A DNA stretch of 60,000 nucleotides. Origin: Polytrichum commune (taxonomy: Eukaryota > Streptophyta > Polytrichopsida > Polytrichales > Polytrichaceae). The stretch lies in assembly GCA_950295325.1 (NCBI GenBank), contig OX485807.1, positions 28,679,666 to 28,739,665 on the forward strand, read 5' to 3'. Within the stretch, counting starts at the first letter, position 1. Every line of letters begins with the position of its first letter. Shown here piece after piece: positions 1 to 12,476 of the stretch. A model generated the notes under the pieces. It had not been told where the DNA came from. It ran no database searches and saw only the letters and a program-made list of their open reading frames with translations. The translations under genes were made by a program, and so were the position numbers.

Positions 1-3000
1 GATATGATTTAGTTGAAAACATGATTGCAAAGGGTGTTATAGAGGAAAAGTTGAGAAAATACAATTGCAACACGACGGTAGAGAGATGATGGTGATAGAA
101 AGTCAGGTTGAATTTCAACAAGATCTAACAGTCTAAATTTTTTGTGTTTTTTTGTGTTTTTTTTTGTTTTTTTTTGTTTTTTTTTTGTAATTAATTGTTG
201 TGTCTACTACTATTTTGCAATCAACAAGACTATTCACTAGGGGGTTGACCGCATCAATTTATCTTTGGGCAAGCTATTGGATTTACCCCCATTAATGTGA
301 TTTTTTTGGTCCAACACCACGTGGCCATCACATAATGTAACGGATGTGGATGTGAGATCTGTAAACTCAATCTTTGGGCCATCGCCTAGTTGTTAAGCTC
401 AAAATCTCTAACTTAGTAAGAATTAGCGGCGATAGGCAATGAGAAGTCTGGGAACAAAGGGCTATAGCTGTTCCAAGGCAGTTGTAACCACCTTCTTCCT
501 CCTCGGTTGATAAGAAGAAGACAGGCCATTGCCCTACCAAGCTATTTACCATTGTAGAATCTGACGTAGTCTCAAGATAGGAGCAATAAGCTTTTAGGAA
601 GTTCAAGCTCTCAGTGATTGAGGCCGAACGATTAGCAATAGACAACGCCAAGCAAGAGGCTGGCAGAATTAAAGACAGAATCGAGAGCCGAGTGATTCGG
701 ACTCTCAAAACTTGGAATGTTGGCAGTATGAGTGAACTGTTTGTGAAGTGCAATTGTCTTTGAAGTGGAAGTTGTTTGTCGTGTGGTTGTTAATCATGAA
801 TAAAGGAAATGTCTTGTATGATTTCTGGAAATAGTCGTGAGCGTTGAAATAGACGTATCATCTGCTATGAGGGCGAGGAAGAAAGAAGCAATGTCTCTGT
901 AATAGCAATGGTCGAAGTCTGAATATGGCCATAAGCAAGAGAGAGACTTCTCTCAGTCTGATGTAATAGCTAAGGACTATTTGCCAAGAAGAATAACAAG
1001 GGCAATGGCCGTAAGAAGGACACATGATGTTGGCAGATAGGCGAGTGAATGGAAGAGTCTTGGAAAGTAATAGTGTGAGTGAGGCAAGGCCTTAGGCAAT
1101 AGGTTGTGTCGAGAGAAGTCGGACAGTCAAGAAAAAATCAGAGAAGGCAAGTAGCCAAGGTTGAGGCCATCGCCTACAAGGACAAGAGAGCCGAAGCATT
1201 TGAGAAGGGATATCACCCGTGACCGTTGGCTATCGCCTACATGCAATCAGAGACGTAGAGTCGAGAGAATAAAGATAGGTAGGGCCATAGACGTCATAGG
1301 TGTCGTCCCTGAGGGAAGCAGAGAGAGAAAGAAAAAGAGAGAGAGGACAAAGATGTTAACTTGATTGAGCATAGTCGGATGCCTACTCCAAGACATTACC
1401 AGGCGTGAAGCCAATTCAGTGACGGCAAACAAGAGGTATTAATAACAGGTGATAAGCTGCGAAAGACATTACCATCTCAGGATAGAGAAACTGATCAATT
1501 AGTGTAAGACATTACCAAAGGCAAATCACCTTGAGATTACAATGGACTAAGGCTTTAATCAAGGAATATCGCCTACATTGTTGATGCTTGGATTATGTAT
1601 AATCTTGTGGATGTTTGTGATGACAAGTTGCCAGATAAATTGAAGATGACGATGATGATTACAGTTTTGAGAAGATTGCCGAACGACTGTAAGTCGAATT
1701 AAAATGAACTAATATGAGATTATTGCAAAACTTAATTCTTGAGATGCAAAGACGATGCGGTTACAAAAAGACATTACCCCGGACTATGTCCTGACGAATT
1801 GCCATGACTACTTGCCAAGCTTTTGAGCTTCACGACTGAAATAGGTCAAAGACATAGAGTGATAGGAACTTTCCCAAAGATAGGACATAATCACTCACGA
1901 CAAAGAAAGCACAAAGGAGCCATAAGAGTGGAGAATAAGTGGGATTAAGAAGGAATGAAGGAAGAAAAACCTTAAGTTGTTATTATAACCCTTAATCCAA
2001 TGTGACATTAACCCTTATAGACACTATCTCAATCTTCTTGGAGACCTAGTTCCCTGGGTTTGTTGTTTTAAGTAATAGCAAAAACCTAACTACAAGATCC
2101 CTGAAAGGGACTTCGACTAGGACATAGCATTTTTTAATGAAAATATATGGAAATAATAAAAAATAAATGTCATTTAAAAACATTCTAAATTAAATCTAGA
2201 CATTCCAAAATGGAGTTTTCTTATGAGATAGTCAACTTATTTTCATTAAAATTACCTATTTTGGGTTCTCTTGCCACAAAAGTTGGATGACATGTAGGAT
2301 TCACCAACACATATATTTTTTGACATGCTCATCCATGATCACTTCTATTTTAGGTGACCAAATGTAAGACGAAGTGGGACCACCACTCATTTCTCAACCA
2401 ATTAGAGATTTTAGAAAGTGGTGGTCATGGCAACTAGTCATGAGTGTAAATTGGCCCTATATGGAGTGAAAGAAACATATAAATTTGGATGAGTAGGTAC
2501 TTGTTGTTGCAATACCAAGATCCACAAACATTTGTAACAAAGAAGGATTAATTGTATTGCTCTTTTGGCATGTGGTCTCATTGTGGTTACCTCCAACTCA
2601 ACATGTAGTTTTGACCACTAGATTGTCTCATTAGGTTACCAATTGTGAATCGCACAAGTTGTCAAATGTTTCAAATGTTTCAAATTAAAGTTTGCATGCA
2701 AAAGTTATAGGACGTCAAAGTGAAGATTCTCTTTGTCTTTAAGTGATCACATAGGCCCTCCCAATAATCTTCATTACTGGACCTAGAGTGGTGTCTACAT
2801 TTTGAGTGCATAGTCCACTCTCATCATAACACATATCTTTATGGTGTCCATTCTTAATTGCAAGCCTTGCCATAAACCACTCAAATTTAAGCATCCGATC
2901 AAGTGTAGTGACGACATACTTTACATGGTGAGGTGAATGCGCCTAAAAGTAACACCGACCTTTTGGCAACACCTATTTTTCATCTTTAACAATCAACAAG

Positions 3001-4655
3001 TGATTGCAATGGTGCCATCAAGTAAGCTATTGTTGAAAACAACTAATCATATGCAATTTTAAGTGCAAAATAACACCACTTTGACCAATCACAATGGCTA
3101 ATCAAGGATCCACTTGCTCAACGAAGTGGTGTAAGAAGTGTTTCACAACATGGTCAATGACCCTCCACCACTGACAACCTTGACTTGAGGTGATGCCACT
3201 CCTTCCCCACTAACCTTTATTGCCTACCACTGCATGCCTTTATCACTAATCAACCTCACCCCTAAACCCCCAACATGTTAAATTGTGCCAAAGTCATAGA
3301 CTCCACCACCAATAGGTGACATTAATTAGCCTTCAGGTGAAGAGACTCTTCATGTATGTCTGCCCTTTCGGGGGTTGGAATTTATCCTCCACAACATGTG
3401 AGCAATACCAATGCAACATCAATAGAACACTCCCCCCCCCCCCAATGGTTCCATTGATACAACCAGGGATAGTAAATGCCTCAATTCTTGAAACAACTTT
3501 GTGAACTTCTATAAGTTGAATATCACACACACACACAGAGTTGACTTTTCAAAACTTTTACAAAGTTTGAACTTCCTCTTTTCAGAGGCCAAATCCTTCA
3601 ATTTCTTCCTCATTGCAATACAAGGGTAGGTGCGTGGGAATGTCCACAAGACTCTTTCTATGTCTTTTGCATCTTCCTACTTGATAACACAATAACACTT
3701 TGCATAAGAGAGTCACTTGCAAATATGCATAATTGGATGTGTTGTACCACATAGACATTTTGTGTCATAATCTAACTTGCTTTGCAATAATATGTACCTT
3801 ACCTAGAGTTTTTGCTATCATATGGTATCCATCACCAAATGTTTGATTATGATCGTCCCATGCTTTGGAATTTAATCATCTACCTTCTTGCTTCTTTGCA
3901 AAGTACATCTAACTAATCCACCACATGTATGGGGTACTTACAAAGGAGATGCTCCTAGTAACCTCAACCAATAGATGTGCATAAAATGTCATAATCATAA
4001 TACATTACTGCATTGAATGTGTGAAGAGCATGCCTCACCTCTGCCCATGCAACCAACCAACAAACAATTAAGGATTAGTTACGTACATGAGGTAAATAAC
4101 AGCAGGTCCCAGTTGTTATCCATGTCACACACACTTAATCCATTTCAAATGCATCAAAGTATTTCAAAATACAACACTCATTGTAAAACAACATATGGAT
4201 GTTCAGACATGTTCCTTGGCCATGATTGGGTTACTCCAAGTAGAATACTCCTCTTGGTGGTGAGCCCTAGTTTTTCTTACTCTTGGCACGTATCTATTAC
4301 CCTAATGTGTATACACAAAGCTCGCCGCACCTCACTTGCGTGAATGGTATAAAAAAAAGGCCCTTTTTAGGGTTAAGGGTTTATATTGGAGTTCCGACCT
4401 ATGGTAAGTTCTCACAACCCTACTTTTACCATAGATTAGAGACGTGGGCCTCGCCTATTATTATGGTTATTTTACTCCATTCATCTACATCTTTGTTACA
4501 TCCATTTCATGGTAAGTATGATTTCTTTCCATGTATGTAGACTTAGGAACTTTTGAGCTTATAATCATCTATTTTACAAAGATGACCATTGCTAGGTGCT
4601 TTAGTGTAAAAGTTTAAAATTGAAACTTTTGTGTAACATGACATTAATCAAGAAC

Positions 4656-4687
<32 letters not shown>

Positions 4688-4981
4688 CATATCCATGGAA
4701 TTTAAAAAAAAAATTGAGCTATCAAACATGCATGAAAATGAAAAAGCATATGGAAGTGTGACTTTTAGGCTCAATTATCTAAGTTGATAATCATGGAATG
4801 ACAGTTAGATCAAGTTTATGAATTTTGGACAATTATCTTGCGTCATTGAAAAATCGACTCACCTCATTGAATAATCTACAAATCCACAACTGTCGTAGAT
4901 TTGCATATATCTTTCACCGATGCAAGACAATCGCCTACTAGGACCCATATGTTGGTAATAAAACAAGAAAACGGTAGAACC
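1..4981. other. No gene; decayed repeats
   Basis: 120-190 is T-rich (TTTTTGTTTTT runs). From 360 to about 1990 the sequence has recurring short words, ATCGCCTAC (1170, 1229, 1570) and AGACATTACC (1391, 1465, 1506, 1770), with no conserved frame; probably the inside of a decayed retroelement. 2000-4650 is AT-rich with no recognised element; 4652-4681 is (GA)n. The frames of 60-130 codons found here have no recognisable domains. Confidence 0.5.
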
Positions 4982-5390
4982 GTGAGGCTCTGTCCTTTAC
5001 TATGAAAGACTACAATTATAGTTGTCTACTTTGCTCATGCCATTCCACGGCTATTTACTATACCAAACCTTTCTTGGATTTTGTGCACCTTCTTTTGAAA
5101 TACAGGTCAAGGATTGAAGCTACTCATTTATCACCCAAAAGTTTTAAAATAAATAATCAAGAACTGCCGAAATAACTATAGTTAACTAGATTTCTTTCAA
5201 TGCATTTTAGGGAGCACTTGTATATATATATATATATATATAAACTATAGTTAACATCCACATTACATAAAGTGGACCAAAAATAACAAGAACAAGTAAC
5301 GTCCAAGTGTGAATGCAAAGTGGTTAGGAAATTTGCTCTTGAAACGAAGAAGTTGATGCATAGTCTCTGTCCTACAGACAGAGCCAATAA
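4982..5390 (-). repeat. Dispersed repeat, inverted partner of 59579-60000
   Basis: Matches the right end of the window in reverse orientation over about 410 bp (shared words: AAGGATTGAAGCTACTCATT, GATTTCTTTCAATGCATTTT, CGAAGAAGTTGATGCATAG). A (TA)n tract at 5221-5242 sits at the same internal position in both. Family unknown, no coding domain recognised. Confidence 0.82.
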
Positions 5391-7299
5391 ATGGACGAAG
5401 CAGCGGGAAGCACCTCACGGTATTTGCAAACACACAAGACCCAATTCTTCATAGAATAGGAGCAGCAGTCTTGCTTTCTGAATGAAGATGTTTGGTTATT
5501 TAGTAGCCATTTGTTAAGCTCAGTCTGAACTGTGACTAAGCTTAAGTTTAGGCATGGCCGTGCTTATCCATCTCTGCCCCGCAAATCATTGTCCAATTCA
5601 TGCAGACAGGAGCCAAAAAAACAGAAAAAAAAAAGAGCTTCAATCATTGCCAATTGCCATGCTGAGGCTATTCATGAATGGGAAGCATTGAACCGACCAT
5701 TACACTGTTTTGTGTCATTGGTGTGGGCCACACTATTTTTCCCAATTATCCACACTATTTTTTTTATAATATATTTGAAGTGGTCCACTGTAATTTCCAG
5801 TGTGAGAAATTAGTGTGGGCTTTTTCGTTTGCATATATGGATGAAAATTCAATTCATCATCTAAATGTGTTTAGCAGCTATCCTCAATCGAACAGGTACA
5901 TTTGCTAAGGAAATCAAAGATGCGCAATGTTAATAACCAAAATCCAGTAACTTAAAGCATCGGAGCAGATAGCTGAATAATTGACTTGCTTATCTATCAA
6001 AGGCCAAAAATATAAGTGCAACCTAACAATAAAGGTGAGCTGAAAGACTGAAAGTACAACATCAAAGATAGATGCCTACTTACTTCAGTCGGTGTAAAGT
6101 GGCTCCTCCTCTGCTAAGCTTGACAAAAATAAATGATGGGCATTACGAAATTTGTGCTCAAATTGTGTTTGTGCTCAAACATAATTTTTGTCCACCGGCG
6201 CACCACAAAGAACCCTAATGTGCATGGATGAAGTGTTCAAGATGACAATGTAAATTTCATCCAAAATGATGTTAACCAAGGCAAGTACTTAAAAAGTAAT
6301 GTGGGCCACACTAATTTCCAACCCACATGAATTTTTCACCCACACTAATCAAACAATACAACGTAGTCACATATGAACCGGTTGAGTTGGAGTAATAACC
6401 AATTGAAGTTCTAGACTCCAAGAAAATTACCCATCGTTTTAGAAGAATTTATGGAATATACGTCAAATTAATATTGTTGTGGTAGTTTTGCAAATTTTCC
6501 AGTGACATAGAACAATTCTCAAGAGACGCATGCCACTTATCCATGGCTCATACCTATACTCGTACAATAAAAGTGGAGATCTTCTTACTCTTCAAGCGAT
6601 TACATAGACCCAACAACTTTGTTACCTATTGAATCTGAAACGGTGTTACATTTTGAGCACATACTCCAATTCGCATCATGACACGTGTTGGTTGGGTGTT
6701 TGTTACTTAACTACAAGTCTTGCAATATAACATTCAAATATAGGTGTTTGATTCAATAGAGGATACCACAGAAAGCCCACGTACATTAGCATTTGTAAAC
6801 ATAAAAGCTACGTAACTTTGATGCAAATGATTCACTTGATTCAATTGGTTTGGGTACACTAGAAAACTTGTCCATTATAGCCATCCGCTGCGACTCAGGG
6901 CGAGAAAATGCATAAATAAATCATTTCGGTCGTCAATTGGAAGTATTTGACTGCACTTTTTGGACATTGGGTAACCAAAACCCTCCAGTTGACAGCCACT
7001 TATACACTTCCTCACCAGGAATCGCAAGCAATGGCCAAGTCGCGAGAGATGATTGTAATGGACAATTTTTTCCTCTAGGGGCATAATGCTCTATGATTGT
7101 TTTGGTTTCTTCTAGTAGGGTTGTGGAATCAAATGCTCTACGAAAGTGAGCTACGTTGACCGGGTTGGTGTTGTAATGAGGGCTTTTTGGTTGTCTTGGT
7201 ACGCATAGCCAGTGCTCTTTTCAGAAAGGAAGGCAGGTAAAAAATCATTCGACCGACCAAAACATTCAAGACTCAACTGGTGGACGATGATTGAGAGGC
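5391..7299. other. No gene; unclassified repeats
   Basis: Words GTGTGGGCCACACT (5722, 6301) and ATTAGTGTGGG occur in both orientations between 5700 and 6350, which suggests a decayed foldback element. A reverse ACCGGTT-type fragment lies at 6370-6480. Nothing coding recognised. Confidence 0.4.
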
Positions 7300-7975
7300 T
7301 CGGAATCGGGGTGCATGCCACTGCCCGGGAACTTAGTTTTTGGGCCTAGTCGGTCAAGATGCTAGTGATTCTAAATCCAACCGGTTACATGTTGACATGA
7401 TCTTCCGGTTTTACTTTCATTCATTTGAGGTGGTATATTCTTCTATAGATTCCTCTAAAACGATTGGTAATTCTCTTGAAGTCTCCAACTTCAACCGGTT
7501 ATTTCTCAAACTCAACCAGTTCATCTGCAACTAACCCACGGGGAGGTCACTTCATTGTCAAGTTGACACCATGTGCGGACAAAGTTTGCTACCCCTATAT
7601 TACATGCCATATATAATTTTAAAATTTATGATATTTTTTCTACATATACATAACCATTGATAGTATCTTTTATATATTTTTTTAAAAATTAGTCATCTTT
7701 ATTTTTTTTAGTATTTTTTTAGTTCAATTCTGTGTCATTCTAGTTAGAAATGGTATGTTTTATGAAAAAAAAACAAATCATCAAAGTTAGTTACCACTTT
7801 TGACTATGTCATAGGTATTGTGTATATCTACTCATGAAAAACATTTGATAAAATTTTGACCCATTTTGGTGGTGCAACTTATCAAAAGAAGATTTTTTTG
7901 GCCGCACGTGGTGTTCAACTTGACAATGGAGTGATCTACCCGTGAACTAACCGCCGGTTCTTAGCATGTGGGTGT
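7300..7975 (+). repeat. ACCGGTT-type dispersed repeat, interrupted by hAT MITE
   Basis: Family of about 240 bp: GTCGGTCAAGATGCTAGTG, then AACCGGTTACATGTTGACAT, CTTCAACCGGTTATTTCTC and AACCGGTTCATCTGTAACTA. This copy (7300-7536 plus 7953-7975) is cut by the hAT MITE. Termini and class are not certain; it could be a SINE-like or MITE-like family. Confidence 0.6.
7537..7944 (+). mobile_element. hAT-type MITE, copy 1 (408 bp)
   Basis: Terminal inverted repeats of about 45 bp begin CACGGG and include TCATTGTCAAGTTG and CACGTGCGG. The TSD is 8 bp, AACTAACC, at 7529-7536 and 7945-7952; 8-bp TSDs are typical of hAT elements. The interior is AT-rich with no coding capacity. It interrupts an older ACCGGTT-type repeat: the flanks join as ATCTGCAACTAACC/GCCGGTT, the uninterrupted form of that repeat. 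Confidence 0.9.
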
Positions 7976-9145
7976 TATTTGGTAATTTGTTCTTCACGTT
8001 CTCCAACTTCTACTAATTACATCTACACAACCAAACTTGTGTTGCATTAGCAAATCTATGATGAAGCGCAATCCCCTGGGGTGCATCTTTCATTGAAAAA
8101 CCAAGAATCACGTGCATCCACAACATACTCTAAAAACCTCCTATACACAAGCTTCTTTTTGAATCTTCTGTTTTGTAGAATCAGGTAATACATTTACAAT
8201 TTCAATGATACAAAATTACAAGTGGAAATGTGTTTACATTAGAGAGAGAAGAATTACATTCATGTAATGTCATTAACATAAGTATAGATGTATAATGATG
8301 AAGCCCTATTATGTGTACAATGTAAAACCTTCGCATTCATTAATAAAGTCGTTGAAGACATTTTTATCCCCCCAATGTAACTCACAAGCATCTAAGTCTA
8401 CAACATATGTCATTGAAGCTAATGCAATTATTCTTTCTAAATATACCATCAAATGATCCGTAAGATTGTAAGTCCACTTATTGTGGGTTCTTTTTTATAC
8501 CAACATAAACCAATCTCCATGCTTGATCCTAGAACTTGCAACAACTACGACCTCTAAATGCTTCATCCAAATTGTTGCACACATTGGAGGTTGACTAATG
8601 ATACAAAAACGATTGAGAGAAAACCCACCTAAGAATCAACACCTTCGCAATTCTAATGCCGCCCATGATGTAACGAAGGCATCAATCACCTGCATCAACC
8701 ACAACGAAGAGCCACAAAGAAGCACTAGGTGTTCCTCTTGCAACCCTAAGTAAGATATCCTCATTCTTAGCCCAACCACCCCAACCAAGACCCTATAATG
8801 GCCTCTTCTGTACATACATGGATGAGATAAGGAATGAGATAATTTTCATCCTAGTTTCATCGTATATTAAATTCTTATCCCATAAAGTCCACTGACCCTA
8901 CCATACAAGTACAAATGTTATATTCTTTCTAGAGGTCCTCCATACATGTACAGAATTACAAGTTATAATTTGTGTAGGATATGTAAACGTAGGATAGAGA
9001 TGTTTAAATTATTGCCCTTTTTGTACGCTCACATATAACACAATATTCAATATTTTGAGAGAGTGGGATCCTCTCAAAATAATATTGGCCATTTGGACAC
9101 CTAAAAGTCATGTTAGGTTGATAAATACTATATAACTTCATACGT
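7976..9145. other. No gene; partial MITE at left, rest unassigned
   Basis: 7965-8090 is a fragment of the AGGTA...GGGTGT MITE type (CTCCAACTTCTACTAATTAC). The rest is AT-rich, with no frame or repeat structure that I could recognise. Confidence 0.4.
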
Positions 9146-9720
9146 GTAGTTTCCATTAAAATGAGAGTATGTCAAGCTGGGAAATCGACTCATTTAGGTT
9201 GAGTCGACCTAAATGAGGACAATATTTTGTCAATTTAGGTTGAGTCGATTTAAATGAGGACATTATGTTGTCAATTTAAGTTGAGTCGACCTAAATGAGG
9301 ACAATATTTTGTCAATTTAAGTTGAGTCGACCTAAATGAGGACATTATGTTGTCAATTTAGGTTGAGTCGACTTAAATGAGGACAATATTTTGTCAATTT
9401 AAGTTGAGTTGACCTAAATGAGGACATTATGTTGTCAATTTAGGTTAAGTCAACCTAAATGAGGACAATTATGTTAATCAATTTAGGTTGAGTCGACCTA
9501 AATGAGGACAATATGTTAGTCAGTTTAAGTTGAGGTGACCTAAATGAGGACAATATGTTGTCAATTTAAGTTGAGTCGACCTTAATGAGGACAATATGTT
9601 AGTCAATTTAGGTTGAGTCGACCTAAATGAGGACAATGTGTTGTCAATTTAAGTTGAGTGGAGTCGACCTAAATGAGTCGATTTCCTAGCTTAACATACT
9701 CTCATTTTAATGGAAACTAC
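9146..9720. mobile_element. Foldback-type element filled with a 41-bp minisatellite
   Basis: Ends are inverted repeats of about 48 bp, starting GTAGTTTCCATTAAAATGAG and continuing through GGAAATCGACTCAT with two mismatches. Almost everything between is an array of about 12 units of 41 bp (9187-9690). Each unit holds an imperfect palindrome TTTAGGT-TGAGTCG-ACCTAAA. The first units alternate AATATTTT and ATTATGTT spacers, so the higher-order period is 82 bp. No immediate TSD; CATACGTGT at 9139-9147 and 9875-9883 may mark a larger element. Confidence 0.85.
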
Positions 9721-10219
9721 GGCGGAATTTACGGCGGAAAATCAAATGTTATTTTTTTACTTGTACTCTACAACTTTCCAGTGGTTTTCATTTCATTCTT
9801 GTATTAATAGTTTGCTTTATGTACTCTCAATTCACTGGAAAACTCTCATTTTAACGAATATTGTGTTATATACTCATACGTGTTATGAAAGGTGCACCCC
9901 CGGGAGCACAAACTCACAATCCGACAAAAATCGGATTGAAAACCAGACCTCTCTTGATTTAATTATGATTATCGAAAGTGCATATTTGTTGATTTCTTAA
10001 TGGAGTTCATTATCGGTCCTTCCAACTATGTTCGCTATTGAGTGTGGAATAGCTAGGGAGTGCTTCGAGTACTAGTCTAATGTAGTCGCACCTTAGTCAC
10101 AAACATATACTTATTTGTTACACATTATGAGGAAAGGACATCACAAAACACCACATGTGATTCTACATTAGTTCAGTCGCTACAAGAATTGTGTGAAGTT
10201 ACCACTAGTATGGAATCTA
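9721..10219. other. No gene; flank of foldback element and MITE fragment
   Basis: Starts with a short direct repeat GGCGGAATTTAC/GGCGGAAAATC. 9841-9855 repeats the TCTCATTTTAA word of the foldback TIR. 9935-10110 resembles the interior of the GGGTGT MITE type. The 96-codon frame at 9710-10000 is made of these pieces and is not a gene. Confidence 0.4.
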
Positions 10220-10532
10220 AGGTAGAGGGGCACATTCCTGCTCGGGTCCTTAAACCGCTCACTAGACCTATCCAAACAAGAGGTACATTATAGCTTCGTA
10301 CCTCAAATTTCTATGTAATCATGGTGTACATTTTTGGGGTGAGTGGTTTTGGGTACCCCTATGAGTTCTCCTTCCAAAATTCATAACTAATTCAATATTA
10401 ATCCAAAATTAATTATTCCAATCGGTCCAATTTCCAATGTACTTTGCACATCTTCCAAGATTGATTCCCCCTTCATAACTCCCCAATGAACATGCCAATC
10501 TGAAATTCGAGCGGGAATGTGCCCTTCTACCT
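10220..10532 (-). mobile_element. TA-TSD MITE, AGGTAGAGGGGC type (313 bp)
   Basis: TIRs of about 25 bp start AGGTAGAGGGGC and include CTCG; TA flanks at 10218-10219 and 10533-10534. The whole element is the reverse complement of the copy at 19227-19539, with identical length. Non-coding; contains AATTAATTATTCCAATCGG-type AT-rich core. Confidence 0.88.
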
Positions 10533-10579
10533 TACTATCATCATAATGCACCATAAAACCATCTAGTGGAAGAGAATTA

Positions 10580-10969
10580 CACTAAACATGATATTTAGTG
10601 TCATATGGCATTTAATGTCACCGCGGTAACTCTTGTAGTGACACTTTCAATGAATATGTTTACAAATATAGTCATCCCAACTTAGTTTCAACTCATCCAA
10701 ATGCCAATGATTTAAACAAAGTTTGGTATGATTAGCATCGTAACAAATTTGTGATGAAATATTGTCACGGATGATTGAAATTTGGATGAAAAGTCACGTA
10801 GTAAGTGACAATACTTGCAACACTGTAAATCTGTAATGCCCAAAAAAATTTACAAGGGATGGCAAATAATATTGGGTTAACATTTATTGTTGGTGATGCT
10901 ACACCATGGTTTACAATTAGTATTTAGAAATACAATTAGAATTGGTGACACTAAATATCATAGTTAGTG
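10580..10969 (-). mobile_element. TA-TSD MITE, CACTAAAT family (390 bp)
   Basis: Begins CACTAAACATGATATTTAGTG and ends with the inverse of CACTAACTATGATATTTAGT, flanked by TA on both sides (10578-10579, 10970-10971). The inside matches the copy at 17253-17631 in reverse orientation (shared words include GTGATGAAATATTGTCA, ATTGAAATTTGGATGA). TA duplication suggests Tc1/mariner-type mobilisation, but the terminal sequence is not that of Stowaway. Confidence 0.82.
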
Positions 10970-11422
10970 TAGTGGTATTCACAACATGAGAATTGGACTC
11001 TTGTACCCAAAGAGAGGAAATTATCGTATGCAAATGTACCTCTCACCCATCCAACGTAACAACTTGGCCTCCTATGGGTTAATTGCCGATTCATCTCAAA
11101 TGACTTTGAGAACATTAATTTAGGGTCTTTAAAAGTAATTCCAGTGCAAATCAACTAAAATAAATAACCTCCAAGTTGCATGCTATTTCAGGACTTTTAT
11201 GTTGACTGAATGAGAGGTATGCTCGTATACGATAATTCTCCCTCTCCCTTGTAGCCAATTCTCTTTCACTAGATGATTATAAAAGCTATAGATGTGAATT
11301 ATACATCTACCATGGTTGCGGAACATAAAACCGTGTAATGGAGTTCAAGAACTAATGCTAAGATCACGTGAACATCGTTATAGTGATTGAATATGGAAGT
11401 ATATTGTGGACTGTGAGGCTTA

Positions 11423-11922
11423 GGGTCACTTCACATACGAGACTGAGAGCCCGTGACCATTACACTTCAAGCACTCTCATTGGTGGAAAAGGCAGAGCTG
11501 GTCCAAGTTCGCTTCATACTACGCTCGAGGGACCAACGGAGTATGTGAATGCAAGATGGATGTTAAGTCCACATGGATTCTTACATGGCATTGAATGGAT
11601 CATGTTTCATGGTCACTTGGACTATTTTCAAAAACCACCTCTTGGAGGTAGGCTTAACACAAACCCTGGAGACCATGGCACTCCGAACGCTCACAACCGT
11701 TGATTTATTCTATTTTATCATGTGTGAGGGCCCACATGAATAGACATTCATTGAAATAACATTTAGTTGAGGACCTGGTCACATATGACTCGTCACTACA
11801 CTCGAGGGTCCGTGACCACACTACATGATTTTGGGAGGTGTGTTGGGACGGCCTTTGGACACTTTCTTTTGGGCTCACACAGTCTCATGGTCACGGCTCT
11901 TGGCTCGTGTGTGAAATGGTCC
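11423..11922 (+). mobile_element. PIF/Harbinger-type MITE, copy 1 (500 bp)
   Basis: TIRs start GGGTCACTTCACATACGAG and GGACCATTTCACACACGAG and both reach CCGTGACCAT; TTA occurs at 11420-11422 and 11923-11925. A 3-bp TTA/TAA TSD is typical of PIF/Harbinger (Tourist-like) elements. An open frame of 111 codons inside is not recognisable as transposase. A second copy lies inverted at 12477-12984. Confidence 0.8.
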
Positions 11923-12184
11923 TTAGTGACTTGCATAGATACCATATTTCAAAAAATCTTTAGGAATCTGAAAATTCCATTAGTATTATTGAATTGTGGT
12001 ATTGGCATTATTGGATACCAGCAATAGAGTAGCAGGTGCTCAGTTTGACCACATTGTGACCATAATTTCATGATCAGTGATCTAACGTAGAAAAAGTCCA
12101 CCTCCAATTTATGGAGTGGACGGCCTCTCGGTCACAGTTCATGAAGGTAAGAAGAGCGTACTCTTACAAGCGGAACAAAAAAAT

Positions 12185-12450
12185 CGCTCGAAACCTGGGT
12201 TACTGTCAGTGAGCGGGTTGAATTTTGGGCATTTATGTGTCAAATTCCTTGTGTTTCCAAGTCCAATTGGTTACATGTTGTGATCTTCCGAAATTTTCTT
12301 GACTAATTTGAAGTATATTGCAGAGGTTCCTCTATAATGATCAGTATTCTTCACTCATGTCTTGAACTTCAACCGGTTATTTCTCATACTCAACCGGTTC
12401 ATCTGTAACTAGCAGTCGGTTCTCCCCGTTCATTGGTTGCCGTAGAGGCG
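12185..12450 (+). repeat. ACCGGTT-type dispersed repeat, uninterrupted copy
   Basis: Complete-looking member between the two inverted PIF-type MITEs. Order of words as in the 7.3-kb copy, ending ACTAGCAGTCGGTTCTCCCC. Useful as the empty-site reference for elements nested in other copies. Confidence 0.6.
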
Positions 12451-12476
12451 TGAAATATATGGAAAAGTAATACTTA

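Noticed and set aside
9180-9690. CRISPR-like array
   Set aside because: Units are contiguous 41-mers without unique spacers, enclosed by TIRs, in plant DNA; it is a minisatellite in a foldback element.
11368-12027. Open frames of 111 and 86 codons
   Set aside because: They lie in and around a PIF-type MITE, are not conserved in its inverted copy as coding frames, and show no transposase motif.
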